DNA of 64,000 nucleotides from Neolentinus lepideus HHB14362 ss-1 (taxonomy: Eukaryota > Basidiomycota > Agaricomycetes > Gloeophyllales > Gloeophyllaceae): positions 1 to 64,000 of the forward strand of contig KV425608.1 in NCBI GenBank assembly GCA_001632425.1. Direction: 5' to 3'. The position numbers and the translations under genes are program-made. Under the pieces are notes generated by a model, which was not told the DNA's origin, made no database searches, and was given only the letters and a program-made list of their open reading frames with translations. Each line of letters begins with the position of its first letter. Positions within the stretch are counted from its first letter, which is position 1. Positions 1-10,194 of this stretch are shown here, one piece after another.

Positions 1-2711
1 CCTCATCTTTCCCCATTGTGGCATCACCTGAGGGAGTCGTGCTTTGATTGTGTTTCTATTGCCTCTCACTTGAGTGACTTCAGCAAAATACCATGCAATC
101 TGTCTCCGAGTGTCATCATCTGGCTTGTGTGTTGCTACACAGGGTGCACGCAGGATGGTGTCTGGATCTATGAATGAGTTAGGATACTTCAGATCCTGGA
201 CAAGACAATCAACCTACAATCATCATAGATACGTTCACGAATAGATATTTCCTGGGGAACATTGATGCCTAGTTCTTCATCAAGATCATATCGTGCTGCC
301 AGTGTGCTGAGATAAGCAAGGTTGATAATACGCTTGTTGAGATTGCTCCAGGGATGACTTCTTGACCGCAGTACAGACTTCAAATAGCCACAGAATCGCT
401 CCATGTAGAAGGTCCAGGTTGCCCAGACTGGTCCACAGTAGCGGATATCACTTGCAAGATGCAGTAAGCCATGGAGAACAAGTGGGCATGTTGATAAACG
501 AGCCTCTCGGTATTGATAATAATATCTAAAAATCAATGTTAATTAATTTAAAATGTACTCAATTCAATGAGGACTTACTCTTCATATTCACGAACCCATT
601 GAATAATCTTTTGCTCCAGATCATCAACCTGCTCTCTTGTAATCTCCAGCTGGATGCTAATCTTCATAATGTCCACAAAATCACAGAGGTGCTTGTAGTA
701 TTTTTCATTCTGAAATCGGCCCTTCAAAACAACTGGTGCAATGTACATGAACCAGAAGCCCCAGGACTCTGCTGTGAACTTGCTCTGATCTTGGGCAATA
801 TTGGCAAGGACCCTGACAAATGAGGCTGGAATATCCTTGACTGCATCAGCTGTCTCCTGGCCAATCTGCTCCCAGTCATCAGGGGACAACTCATACTCTT
901 CTACTCCTTCATCAAGACCTTTGAAGTTCCCAGTCCAGAGTTTTACCAGATTTGGGCAGTTATTCTCCAAGAATAAGTGCATCCAGTCCCAAGGTGCACA
1001 TTTGGTATGGTCCAGAGATCCAACACATCTCAAGACAGGGTGTTTTTTGATTACATGATGGCAGATGAGCTCTTTCTTCTGTTTCTTTGTTGCTGCTTCT
1101 TCAATTGCCCTTATGGCTGCCTCATTAGTTTCAGGAGTGCGTAGAGGGAGATTATCTGGAGACCATGATTTTTGTTTGGGGCCAGACTGGCACTCAATTG
1201 GTTCGGCCAGAGGGACATAATAAATGGTTCCTCCAGTGCTCTCCATCCGAAATCCCCGAATTCTGCACCCCTGACATGGGCAGAAGGCATTGTGGCCATT
1301 GATACCAAGTAGCTTTTCAAGAGCAATGATATCACCAGTGATGAACAGTGCATATGCATGAAGCTGGAATTGCTCTTTAGCCAAGCTATCAAAGGTGGAA
1401 ACTCCTAAGGCAAGTCTTGCACACTCATCATCCAAAGGGACCAGAAATGACTCTATGTCCTTTGGTGCATTGGGCCCAGGAATGACCCCACAACAGATGA
1501 GCTCATTGAGATGGGTGCGGATTGTGGAAGGGAGGTTGTAATTCTGAAGCAATATGGGTGTAGCTGAAGGACCACCATGCTTGCAGCTAAAGATGAGATA
1601 GCCATCTGTGCAGACAGAGAATGCAATATCCCGAGGATCAGAGAAATACTTGTGATTCTGGACTTTGCCATCAATGACAACATTTGAAGCGCAGAGCTTG
1701 CTGTAGTGACCACAGTCAAAGACATCGAGAATTGAAGTATTGCTTGGATGAAAATCCACTCGGTATTTCAGCTTTGTTACCATAGATGGATTTTGGAAAT
1801 AGGCCTGAAGTCAGGGAATGATTGGGAGATAGCAAAAAACTCGACGAGCCCGTCCTGATGCATGACGGCGAGGTGTTCCACAGTATGGGCACTTGTCGAG
1901 ACTGCTATACTGCCTGGTGTAGCAGATACAGCTCTTCTCACAGCAGTCAATCCATGTAGGCTCCACCTCTGACAAGATGGCAAGGCGATGCAGAATAACC
2001 CACTCAGAGTCAATATCAACTCTCCCACGGAAGGATGCTCGCATTTGATTGAATGCTCGTCTTGGCATGTTGCTCATCATGCGCAGCTTAAATGCACGGA
2101 TGTTGTCACGATCTTGTTCCGTAAGGATAGTATTCCCTGCAAAATTTTAGAAAACTTTGATAAAGTCAAAATAAATCTGACATACGCAAGGCATGCCATT
2201 CTGCAGCCTGTTCTTCACCAAGTGCCTCCTCCAGCTCCTTCATGAGTTCCTGAAGAGAAGGCATGGATTCTGGACCATTTTCATCCTCATTGAACTCCAG
2301 ATCTGGAAAATTGTCAAGAAAATCTTCTTCTTCTTCACTGGAGTCTTCAGACATCTCTGATGACTCTTCAAGGACATCCATAGCAACATCAGTGTCCTGA
2401 ACTACTTCTTCTTCAACCTGCATGTGTGTGTGTGAAAGATCTGGTCCGATCAGATGCATCTCTGGTTCATCAGCAATGTCAGATAGCTCCCTAGAGGAAT
2501 CTGAGTCTGGCTGGATGTCCATCACCATAGGATCTGGACCTCCTGCATCCAAGATACCCAATTCCCCATCGGATCTTGTCTCCAATGCTTCATCTGACTC
2601 TTCATCAAAATCCCACCCTGCTTGTGCCAGATAATGCCTACGGCGCTGCTTTCGGGTCAGGAGCTTGCCACAGTATGGAGTACATTGACAGCGTTCTTTC
2701 TGTTCAGGCAT
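1..2711 (-). pseudogene. CACTA/Plavaka-type transposase (Tnp2-like), one in-frame stop, runs off the left edge
   Basis: The likely start is the ATG at 2711, giving MPEQKERCQCTPYCGK. The first exon is very acidic and its Cys pattern resembles the N-terminal zinc motif of mushroom CACTA transposases. A 49-nt intron (2137-2185) leads to a Cys-rich segment containing CPYCGTPR, then the core transposase region with KYFSDPRDIAFSV, VIPGPNAPKD and CPCQGC near 1270. A 53-nt intron (526-578) joins the GLLHLASDIRYCGPVWATW and MERFCGYLKS blocks. These match basidiomycete transposase family 2 proteins as I know them. At 1811-1813 the expected Arg of a LIPRL-type motif is TGA, a single CGA to TGA change, with the frame open on both sides. 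Near 190-240 the frame shifts again, either through an intron I could not place or a small indel. After that the frame is open to base 1 (LKYPNSFIDPDTILRAP). Confidence 0.88.
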
Positions 2712-2934
2712 ATGGACAGTAGAGTGTAGTTGTGACCTCTGCAGCTGCGAGCTAATGAGCCAGAAGTACATCGCATGGAAGCCACATGTGGTGGCTGTGT
2801 TCACGTGACCACACTGCACGACGCGTCGAGGAAATTCAAAGTCCACCACTGCCCGTGTTCCATCTTATCAATACCACCCTGCACCTTTTTGACCCCTATC
2901 TGTAAGATATTGTTGATAAATTACTAGCTATATT

Positions 2935-5358
2935 ATGCCAAAGACAGCCTCACAAGGTGAGATAGAACTCAATTGATTACAATATATATATCCTTACTGA
3001 TTTGACCTACAATTGTGCAACTGCAGCCCATGCTCCGAGAAAGTTATCTAAGCTCTCTACAGAGTCTAGACTGGAGAAGAGAGCAAAGGATGACTGGAGT
3101 GGCCCGAAGATCCCCAAACCCAAAGGAAAACCTGGCCGGTCTAAGGCTAATGGTGGGTATAACATCCAAGAGGAAATGGGACTTGCAGATGATCGACCTC
3201 GGTATAATCGTCTAAGGGTATGTCACCATAATGAATTAAATCTGTTTATATGTTCTGGTACTTGGTATTTTCTTGGGTACTTGGTGATGTCGCATATAAT
3301 TAGTCATGTGAGCACTGACCGAGCCCGAGTGCACCACGCTGTGCATATACACACTGATAGCTCATATGTCGACTGTGCTCCAACTCATTATTTCATTACA
3401 GATACTTGTCCGTGGAAAAATGGATAAGTTTCTGACGGCGGGATGCACCATCCGGGAACAGAAAAAGCTCACAATTGAGTTATGTGTTCGTGATGTAAGT
3501 TTAATCATCTGATCCTGGTTGGCTTGGCTGAATTCAACTACTAGGTTGTCAAGAATTACAGATTCTTTCGTCGTTTCGAGGATGGTTGGCCAATCCGCGA
3601 TATGCTTACAACCAACTTACAAAATTCAAAGTATCGAGTCAACGCAGCCCACAGGGCCGAAACTGGGGCAAACAACAGTGAAACAGTCTCTGATGACGAT
3701 ATTTATGATGATGAATCCAAGCACTCTGTGAATACTGAGCAGGAAGACGAGGGTGATAGCTATGATGAGGATGAGGCAGAAGGTCAGAGCACGTGTGATT
3801 CGAGGTGCGCATATATGCTATCATTAAACAGACTGCTTATTCACTAATTAAAATCCAGGGTGCGAGACGCGGCATCGCCTTCACTCAAGGAGCTTTGTTT
3901 CGCAGCGCGTGACCGGATCGAGGCCGTCATCAATGCGAAGGAAGAGTCCTTTACCTGGAGATGTCTTGAAGAAGATGTGAACATATTCGAACTCGCACAT
4001 CTGAATTATCAAGATTTCCTAGATGCTGACAAGCTAGAGGCTGTTGAGATAGCGACAACAGCGGATTAGTGAGTCCTTTTATCATCAGGTATCTACTTAG
4101 CTAAATTGATCACAGCTTTGGCGAGGACGGCAAAATGGTCCTTGCCTCAGCGATAGCAGAAATGTTTCCCGCTGAAGATATGGATCCTTCCAAGATCACA
4201 CCTTTCAGGCCCCGAACGTTCATTAACCTTTTTCTGATGCCGGAGCTTGTTATAGGGATCCTTTGCGAGAAACATAGCATCTCCCAGGAAGAAGCATATG
4301 ATATGAAGGCAAATCGACTGATTATGAAGAAGAACAGTCGCATTATACAGGTCAACAGGAAGGTAAATACAACGACTAAGACTACGGCAAAAGTGATCGG
4401 TGAGAAACATGCTCGAGAAGATGAAGACGAAGGCTCCCTGGATACAGCAGTGGTAAGCATGTACATAGTGTTATTGCATCAGCTATTAACAAAGTGCGTG
4501 GACCAGGATGCAAACAGACTGCCGGCAAAGATGCGCCGCAAGCTTACTGAGTCCGAAAAACTGCCTCCCATGCGAAACGCGACGCCAGGTCCATCTGCAG
4601 TGAAGATGGAGGTGACAGTTGGAGGGCAATTTGCATCTATGGACGAGAGTGACTTCGTGATGGCAAGTGTATTGCTACCTCACATTATCGACATTTTATG
4701 TTTTACTCTGTTTTCTAGGGATCTACGAAGTCGCGGTTTGACAACCGCACTAGCAAGGCTGCGCTCAGCGCGAAACTGACTTCAGCTGCCTCAAAGCCAT
4801 CCAGATCCACATCTACAGCAATCAACAATCCACGCTCACGAGTTGTACCTGTCTCCAAGTCCTCTGCTGTCTCCAAGTCCTCTGCTGTCTCCAAGTCTAC
4901 TGCTATGCCTGTCTCCAAGTCTGCTCCCAAGGCTGTCTCAAAGCCTCTTGTCACCCCAATCGACAAACCTGCAACTCGGGTGTCAAAGCGCAAAGTGTCG
5001 GAGCCTGCAAAGACGACAATGAAAGGAAGCAAAGGTAAGGGTAAGGCAGTGGAGCCGAATCCAGAGCCAGAGCCAGAGAAGGTGCCAGCGAAGAAGGGCA
5101 AGGGAAAGGGAAAGGCGAAGGTGAAGGCGAAGGTGGAAAAAATGCGCTCGATGTCGCCATTAAGTGATATCGAGGACGAGGTATGTTCTTATTGCTTTCC
5201 TGGGACGGGGCGTCGTGCTGGATTGATATTGTGATCTTTTGACATGTAGATATTTACATCTTCATTGGTGAGCCATCAGATATGCTCGTACCGTGTCTGA
5301 TGTCTTTCACTCTCACCAGAAGATTAAAATTGGCCTGTTGTCTACTGGCCAACACTAA
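2935..5358 (+). CDS. Unknown Agaricomycete protein encoded beside the transposase; acidic centre, lysine-rich tail
   Basis: I reconstruct ten exons: 2935-2956, 3027-3217, 3402-3494, 3545-3804, 3859-4068, 4116-4452, 4507-4662, 4719-5180, 5250-5267 and 5320-5358. All join in phase, giving about 600 residues. The N-terminal third has basic and KPKGKPGR-type stretches, followed by FEDGWPIRDML. An acidic Asp/Glu run ends exon 4. The middle holds a predicted helical block with FRPRTFINLFLMPELVIGIL. The tail has VSK(S/T)(S/T)A repeats and Lys/Gly runs resembling a DNA-binding or nuclear-localisation tail. I recall similar proteins as an abundant, unnamed family in mushroom genomes. No catalytic motif is visible, and I found no TET/JBP-like His-x-Asp core. 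Divergent placement from the transposase suggests a second transposon gene, for example an end-binding accessory factor; that is inference. The intron at 4663-4718 is of GC-AG type. Confidence 0.72.
4851..4928 (+). repeat. 18-bp coding tandem repeat (VSKSSA units)
   Basis: Three adjacent 18-bp units of the type GTCTCCAAGTCCTCTGCT start at 4851, 4869 and 4887. A fourth, diverged unit follows a 6-bp spacer at 4911. They lie in frame in exon 8 of the transposon-borne gene and encode repeated Val-Ser-Lys-Ser-Ser-Ala. Replication slippage probably makes copy number variable between element copies. Confidence 0.85.
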
Positions 5359-5750
5359 GTACTACGTGACACTGGCTACCACACTGCTCTCTACGATGTC
5401 TGGGCTTCAGATTGCTCTCGATCCTTGCTCTCCGCGCTGCTTTTTCGCATTCTTCTGGCTCTGTGTTTCGTGCTTCTCTTGCGCTATGCTTCTCATGCTC
5501 TTTGTGCTCTCTCTTGTCGGCCTCTCATTGCAATGCAAACAGCTTTGTGATGCTCTCGAACACTGATTCCCGCGCTGATGCTGTACTGTCTCATTTTTAT
5601 TACTCAAACTACTGAGCCGTTCGCAGCTCGTGTCTTGCTGTTCACTCAAAATTCCATTGTAAGGGCGCCACGGATGCTAACTGCTCGTTACAACTGTGTA
5701 TTACTGTTACTGTAACTAATGCATATTACACTCAATAAAAATGTCCTGAA
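5359..5750. other. Non-coding 3' region of the transposon's second gene
   Basis: This T-rich stretch follows the TAA at 5356-5358. Open frames here are short and composed of Cys/Phe/Leu-rich shadow peptides, with no splice-consistent exon. It probably contains the 3' untranslated region and internal transposon sequence. Confidence 0.5.
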
Positions 5751-5983
5751 CACTCAAAAGAAGTGCCCGAGAAACAGTGCCCAAGGCACTGTTTTGGAAA
5801 GTGCCGAAGACACTTATTATGGTGGGCTGACGGCGGGACAGAAAAGACACTCGGTAGTAGTGCCTTGGACACTTTTCCAGAAGGCACTTAATACACGTGC
5901 CGTCCAGTTCAGTGCCTTAGGCACTTCTTCGAAGTGACAAGTGCCCAAAGCACTCGACCCAAGTGACTTTACTTCCCGCAGTG
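5751..5983. repeat. Subterminal repeat block and terminus of the CACTA-like element
   Basis: Within about 230 bp the motif AAGTGCC or its complement GGCACTT recurs many times in both orientations, often paired as small palindromes such as GTGCCTTAGGCAC. The block ends at 5983 in CCCGCAGTG, which is CACTGCGGG when read inward. Clustered short repeats next to CACTA-type termini are where the element's own proteins bind in plant CACTA elements; by analogy these are candidate binding sites. A 12-bp direct repeat (AATGTCCTGAAC) brackets the block at 5740-5751 and 5987-5998. Confidence 0.72.
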
Positions 5984-6179
5984 TGTAATGTCCTGAACGT
6001 CTACAAAACCTTCAAGATCCATGAGGCCTACCGATATGTCATCTTGGATATACAATGTTTACTAGGCCTAGCCTGAGGGTGACTAAGCTGCTGAGTCGGT
6101 CTACAGGCATATATGTCAGCCTATAGCGGTTTGCTCATGATTAATGATTGCGGATGGGCCGTACTCCAAAGAAATATCT

Positions 6180-6262
6180 CGAAGACTGATGTGCACCGCA
6201 TGAATACACAGACGTTACTAAACCCTTAGGCAACCCGAGGGTCTGTTTCGTTTTGTGTAATC
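6180..6262 (+). promoter_or_regulatory. Relic of the shared dehydrogenase promoter block
   Basis: The sequence contains CGAAGACTGATG, ATACACAGACGTTACTAA and GGCAACC in the same order and spacing as the upstream blocks of the plus-strand dehydrogenase genes further right. It lacks the TATA-like stretch seen in those copies. It sits directly before the truncated relic gene, so the relic came from a full duplicated unit. Confidence 0.6.
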
Positions 6263-6645
6263 ATGGCATCGATCGTCCTATCCATTGAAAGGCTCGTGCA
6301 TACAGATTCCCGAAGGTCAGATTAAGATCTCACAGACACTGGACACATCTGACAATGTTCTGCAAGAATGAACTCGTTCTCGAGGAGGGACCTGTCTCCA
6401 AACCGAAGAATAATGAATTACTTGTCAAGGTACCCGCGGTGTCACTGGACGTACGTGCATTATACTGCCATGTTCAATCCATTCTTTCATCCCGACCAAA
6501 ATGCCATGCAAGTAGTACCGCGAGCTCCTTATAATGTCGGCCAATTATCCCATGGGGTACACCATCATTACTATCCGTGTGCGGATATCCTAACTAACCG
6601 CAAACACGGAACCGCAGCGTCAAGTCAAACGTGACATTTACAACA
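6263..6645 (+). pseudogene. Truncated relic of a plus-strand dehydrogenase gene
   Basis: The stretch aligns by eye with the first exons of the plus-strand dehydrogenase copies. It has an ATGGCATCGA start and a CCCGAAG|GTCAGA splice junction. It continues with a diverged exon 2 (CTCGTTCTCGAGGAGGGACC), an intron beginning GTACGTGC, an exon 3 remnant with a TAG at its start, and about 18 bases of exon 4. It then stops abruptly, abutting the stop codon of the minus-strand gene at 6646. The NAD(P)-binding half is missing. The same fused junction recurs at about 8296-8352 beside the next copy, so the truncation predates that duplication. Confidence 0.8.
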
Positions 6646-7896
6646 TTAATCCTTCGCAACCTTGATGACCACTTTGCCTACATGCTTCTGGCTCTCAAGG
6701 TAGGCATAAGCCTCCTTAGCCTGCTCGAAGGTAAACACCTTGTCAACGATAGGCTTAAGCTTCTGCGCGATGATGAGACGGTTCATCGATTCGAACCTAG
6801 GCGACGACGTGTCAGGCAGAACACTTGATGGATGTGGAGGAGGTCTTACTGATCACGAGAGCCGATGAGAATACCACGAATCATGGCGCCCTTGCCGAGC
6901 GCAACCACTGGCAGGTTCGAGATGTCTCCAGCCTAAACGGGTATGTAAGACCTGGTCACACAAGTGAAGAAATGGGGTACGCTCACCCCAGCAACAAGAC
7001 CAATGACATGCACCCAACCCGCGTAGCGGACTGCTGTCAAGCTCTTCATGAGCGTACCGGCACCGCCGACTTCAACAACATGATCAACGCCACGGCCCTC
7101 GGTGATCTTCAGCACCTCCTTATGCCACTCGGGTACCTGCTTATAGTTGATGAGGTAATCCGCACCGAGTTCCTTCACGATCTTCAGCTTCTCGTCGCTC
7201 GACGATGTAGCGATGACCGTCGCACCGGACGCCTTCGCGAACTGGAGAGCGAAGATGCTGACACCACCCGTGCCCTGGACGAGGACGGTATCGCCGGCCT
7301 TGAGCGGGACGGGTCCCATTAGCGCATTGTAGGCACTGAGGGCGGCGCATGGCAGCGTAGAAGCCTCGACGTAGGAGAGGTGAGGAGGAATGTGCACGAG
7401 GGACTGTTTGCGCTCATTCAGTAGGTTTGAACCCTGAAAGGAAACATACGCACATAGGCAGGGAAGCTCTTGTACTCGGTCAACACGCCATCAATCGGAG
7501 CACCCAAACCGGTGCTCTTAATCTTCTCGTTCACATCCCCATAGACATGATCGAGCGCAAAGTTGGCGCACACACGATCGCCTTTCTTAAACCCATCGAC
7601 ATCTGAGCCTACAGCGATGATCTCGCCGGCCATATCGGAGCCGGGCACAACGTTGTCCTTGCACCCGAGTGGGTACTGACCTTTGGACACCATCAGGTCG
7701 CGGTATTGCAAGGATACGGCGATGATCTTGACAAGCACCTCTCCGGCCTTGGGAGGAGGTAAACTAGCCTCTTGGATCGTGAGGCTTTGGTAGCCATCGT
7801 ACTGGATACGTGCGTTCGTGTCATTGTATGATGTCTGGGAGTGACAAAACATACTTTAGGGAGACGATACTCGCGGGTGGTGGTCGGAATGGCCAT
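6646..7896 (-). CDS. Zinc-type alcohol dehydrogenase-like protein (MDR superfamily), intact
   Basis: Five exons, 7855-7896, 7454-7801, 6987-7403, 6850-6932 and 6646-6796, join in phase to 346 residues, the usual length for medium-chain dehydrogenases. Motifs include VVPGSDMAGEI and GDRVCANFALDH in the GroES-like half, GTGGVSIFALQFAKASGA near residue 174 as the Rossmann dinucleotide loop, and a C-terminal FEQAKEAYAYLESQKHVGKVV. The family is called zinc-type. However, the Cys/His ligands of classical zinc alcohol dehydrogenases are not evident at the usual places (GSDMAG replaces GHE-type motifs), so it may act more like a quinone oxidoreductase-type NADPH enzyme. The substrate is unknown. The first and last introns are 53 nt. 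It is one of two intact copies in the array. Confidence 0.92.
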
Positions 7897-7945
7897 GACG
7901 GTTGTTGTTGGAGCTGTGGAAAGACTGAGGCATTATAGAGGGCAA
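7897..7945 (-). promoter_or_regulatory. Core promoter shared by the two minus-strand dehydrogenase copies
   Basis: Directly upstream of the ATG, the sequence read on the plus strand as GGAGCTGTGGAAAGACTGAG followed by GCATTATAGA is nearly identical upstream of the second copy (about 9608-9650). On the coding strand it contains CTATAATG about 40 bases before the start codon, a plausible TATA-like element. Conservation between duplicates may reflect recent copying as much as function. Confidence 0.5.
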
Positions 7946-8070
7946 GAACAAACTTATATGCGTCTTTGAAGGTGGCTTTGTAAGAGAGATTCTGAGACCA
8001 TCAATGAAATGGCCCATGGAGACAATCGGCCGTCACATTAACCCATCATTTGCATTTTTTTTTGAGTTCG

Positions 8071-8280
8071 AGACGGTGAGAAGCGGTATATGCGAGAGCG
8101 CATTCCAAACGATACAAGAAGGTTGCTTGAGCTCAGGGCGGCGATAAACGGCATATGCGACAGCGTGGCATTCCGAGTCCAATGTACATATACAAGAAGG
8201 TTGCTTGAGCTTGGGACGGTGAGAAGCGGCATATGCGAGACCGCATTCCAGATACAAGGAGGTACTGCATGATATAAGCT
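8071..8280. repeat. Three imperfect tandem repeats of about 65-75 bp
   Basis: Units start with GACGGTGAGAAGCGG or a variant, continue with CATATGCGAGA and GCATTCC, and end with ATACAAGAAGGTTGCTTGAG. Three copies run head to tail; the last ends in ATACAAGGAGGTACTGCATG. A partial copy of the end unit, ATACAAGAAGGTACTGCATG, recurs at about 9800 upstream of the second minus-strand copy. The repeat therefore belongs to the duplicated unit and expanded in only one copy. Confidence 0.8.
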
Positions 8281-8352
8281 AGTTCAAATTTATGTCCTAA
8301 CTAACCGCGAACACGGGACCGCAACGTCAAGCCAAACGCGGCATTTACAGCA

Positions 8353-9607
8353 CTAATCTTTCGCGACCTTGATGACCACTTTGCCTACATGCTTCTGGCT
8401 CTCAAGGTAGGCGTAAGCCTCCTTAGCCTGCTCGAAGGTAAACACCTTGTCAACGATAGGCTTAAGCTTCTGCGCAGTGATGAGACGGTTCATCGATTTG
8501 AACCTAGGCAAGGAGGTGTCAGACAGAACACCCGATAGACGTGGAGAAGGTCTCACTGATCACGAGAGCCAATGAGAATACCACGAATCACGGCAGCCTT
8601 GCTGGCCGCAACCCTCGGTACGTTCGAGACATCTCCAGCCTAAAAGGGTATGTAAGACCTGGTCATAGTGAAGAAATGGGATACACCCACCCCAGCAACG
8701 AAACCAATGACATGCACCCAACCCGCGTAGCGGACTGCTGTCAAGCTCTTCATGAGCGTGCCGCCACCGCCGACTTCAACAACATGATCAACGCCACGGC
8801 CATCGGTGATCTTCAGCACCTCCTTCTCCCACTCGGGCACCTGCTTGTAGTTGATAAGGTAATCCGCACCAAGTTCCTTAGCGATCTTGAGCTTCTCATC
8901 GCTCGACGATGTTGCGATGACCGTCGCATCGGACGCCTTGGCAAACTGGAGAGCGAAGATGCTGACACCACCCGTGCCCTGGACAAGGACGATATCACCG
9001 GCCTTGAGCGGGACGGGTCCCATCAACGCGTTGTAGGCGGTGAGCGCGGCGCATCGCATGGCAGAGTGGAAGCCTCGATGTAGGAGAGATGAGGGGGGAT
9101 GTGCACGAGGGACTGCGCGCTCATTCAGTAACGTTAAAGCATAAAAGGAAACATACGCACGTAGGCAGGGAAGCTCTTGTACTCGGTCAACACGCCGTCA
9201 ATCGGGGCACCCAAGCCGGTGTTCTTAATCTTCTCGTTCACGTCGCCAAAGACATGATCGAGCGCAAAGTTGGCGCACACACGATCGCCTTTCTTAAACC
9301 CATCGACATCTGAGCCTACAGCGATGATCTCGCCGGCCATGTCGGAGCCAGGCACAACGTTGTCCTTGCATCCGAGTGGGTACTGACCTTTGGACACTAT
9401 CAGGTCACGGTATCATGCAAGGATACGGCGATGATCTTGACAAGCACCTCTCCGGCCTTGGGAGGAGGTAGACTGGCCTCTTAAATGGTGAGCCTTTGGT
9501 AGCCGTCGTACTGAATACTATGTTGGTGTCATTAATGTATGATGTCTGGGAGTGAGAAAGCATACCTTAGGGAGACGATACTCGCGGGTGGTGGTTGGAA
9601 TGGCCAT
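8353..9607 (-). pseudogene. Second minus-strand dehydrogenase copy, broken by a nonsense codon and two frameshifts
   Basis: The exon layout matches the intact neighbour at 6646-7896: start at 9607, first intron after AAG at 9566, stop at 8353-8355. Three lesions are visible against the neighbour. A Gln codon of the TIQEA motif is TAA, near 9481. A 2-nt insertion falls in the LQYRD region near 9410-9416. A 5-nt duplication falls in the TLPCAAL region near 9055. The remaining exons, including GTGGVSIFALQFAKAS and the C-terminal FEQAKEAY exon, are well preserved, so inactivation looks recent. The flanking 5' and 3' sequences are also duplicated. If transcribed, it would give only a short peptide. 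Confidence 0.9.
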
Positions 9608-10194
9608 GGCGATTGTTGTTGGAGCTGTGGAAAGACTGAGGCATTATAGAAGTGCCAGAATAAACTTATGCGTAAGAGAGATTCTGTGATTACTGATGCC
9701 ATTCATGAAATGCCCATCACATATGTGTGATCGGCGCTTTCGCCGTCGCATTAACCCGGGCCCATCGTTCGCATCTGTTAACTTCCTTGAGCGCATTCAA
9801 ATACAAGAAGGTACTGCATGCTATAAGTTCCGTTACTAGTCGATGTACGAGTGAATCCTTCGTTGTGAAAAGGGGTGACTGGTAGTCGAAATACTGGAAG
9901 AGGGTGTCGATCAGGAAGTAAATTATGGTGACATCAATCAAAATGCACTGCATTGGTAGAGAAACTCCGAAAGCTGCCTGTTTTCTTAATTGTATCATTG
10001 CCTATCAATGTTGCGAACGCCTACGAAAATCAAACAGCCTATCCACCCGATGGTATACGAGGCTTACTATACTGGCCTAGGGTGACTAAACTGCCGAGGC
10101 GGTCTATAGGCCAATATGTCCGCCTCGAGATGATGGCGTTTTGCTCATGTTTACGGATGTCAATCGATCTGGACTGGAGAACCTAAGGAATGAT
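9608..10194. other. Spacer between divergent dehydrogenase copies
   Basis: The first 50 bases are the duplicated promoter of the minus-strand copy. A partial tandem-repeat unit follows near 9800. From about 10080 on, the sequence (AGGGTGACTAAACTGCCGAGGCGGTCTATAGG) resembles 6070-6130 beside the relic, so the upstream part of the plus-strand unit was also copied. No coding exon is seen. Confidence 0.6.

Larger units (their letters stand above)
1..5983. mobile_element. Right portion of a CACTA-like (Plavaka-type) DNA transposon
   Basis: The segment contains a CACTA-family transposase gene on the minus strand, a divergent second gene on the plus strand, and then a dense block of AAGTGCC/GGCACTT repeats. 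Read inward from 5983, the end of that block begins CACTGCGGGAAGT. A CACTA or CACTG terminus with short subterminal repeats in both orientations is the known architecture of CACTA/CMC elements. The left end and the C-terminal part of the transposase lie before base 1, so the opposite terminal repeat and the target-site duplication cannot be checked. Inclusion of the second gene is inferred from its position between transposase and terminus. The transposase carries a stop codon, so this copy is probably not autonomous. Confidence 0.72.

Noticed and set aside
2935..5358. A TET/JBP dioxygenase riding on the transposon
   Set aside because: Some basidiomycete transposons carry TET/JBP genes, but the conserved His-x-Asp...His...Arg core is absent from this protein.
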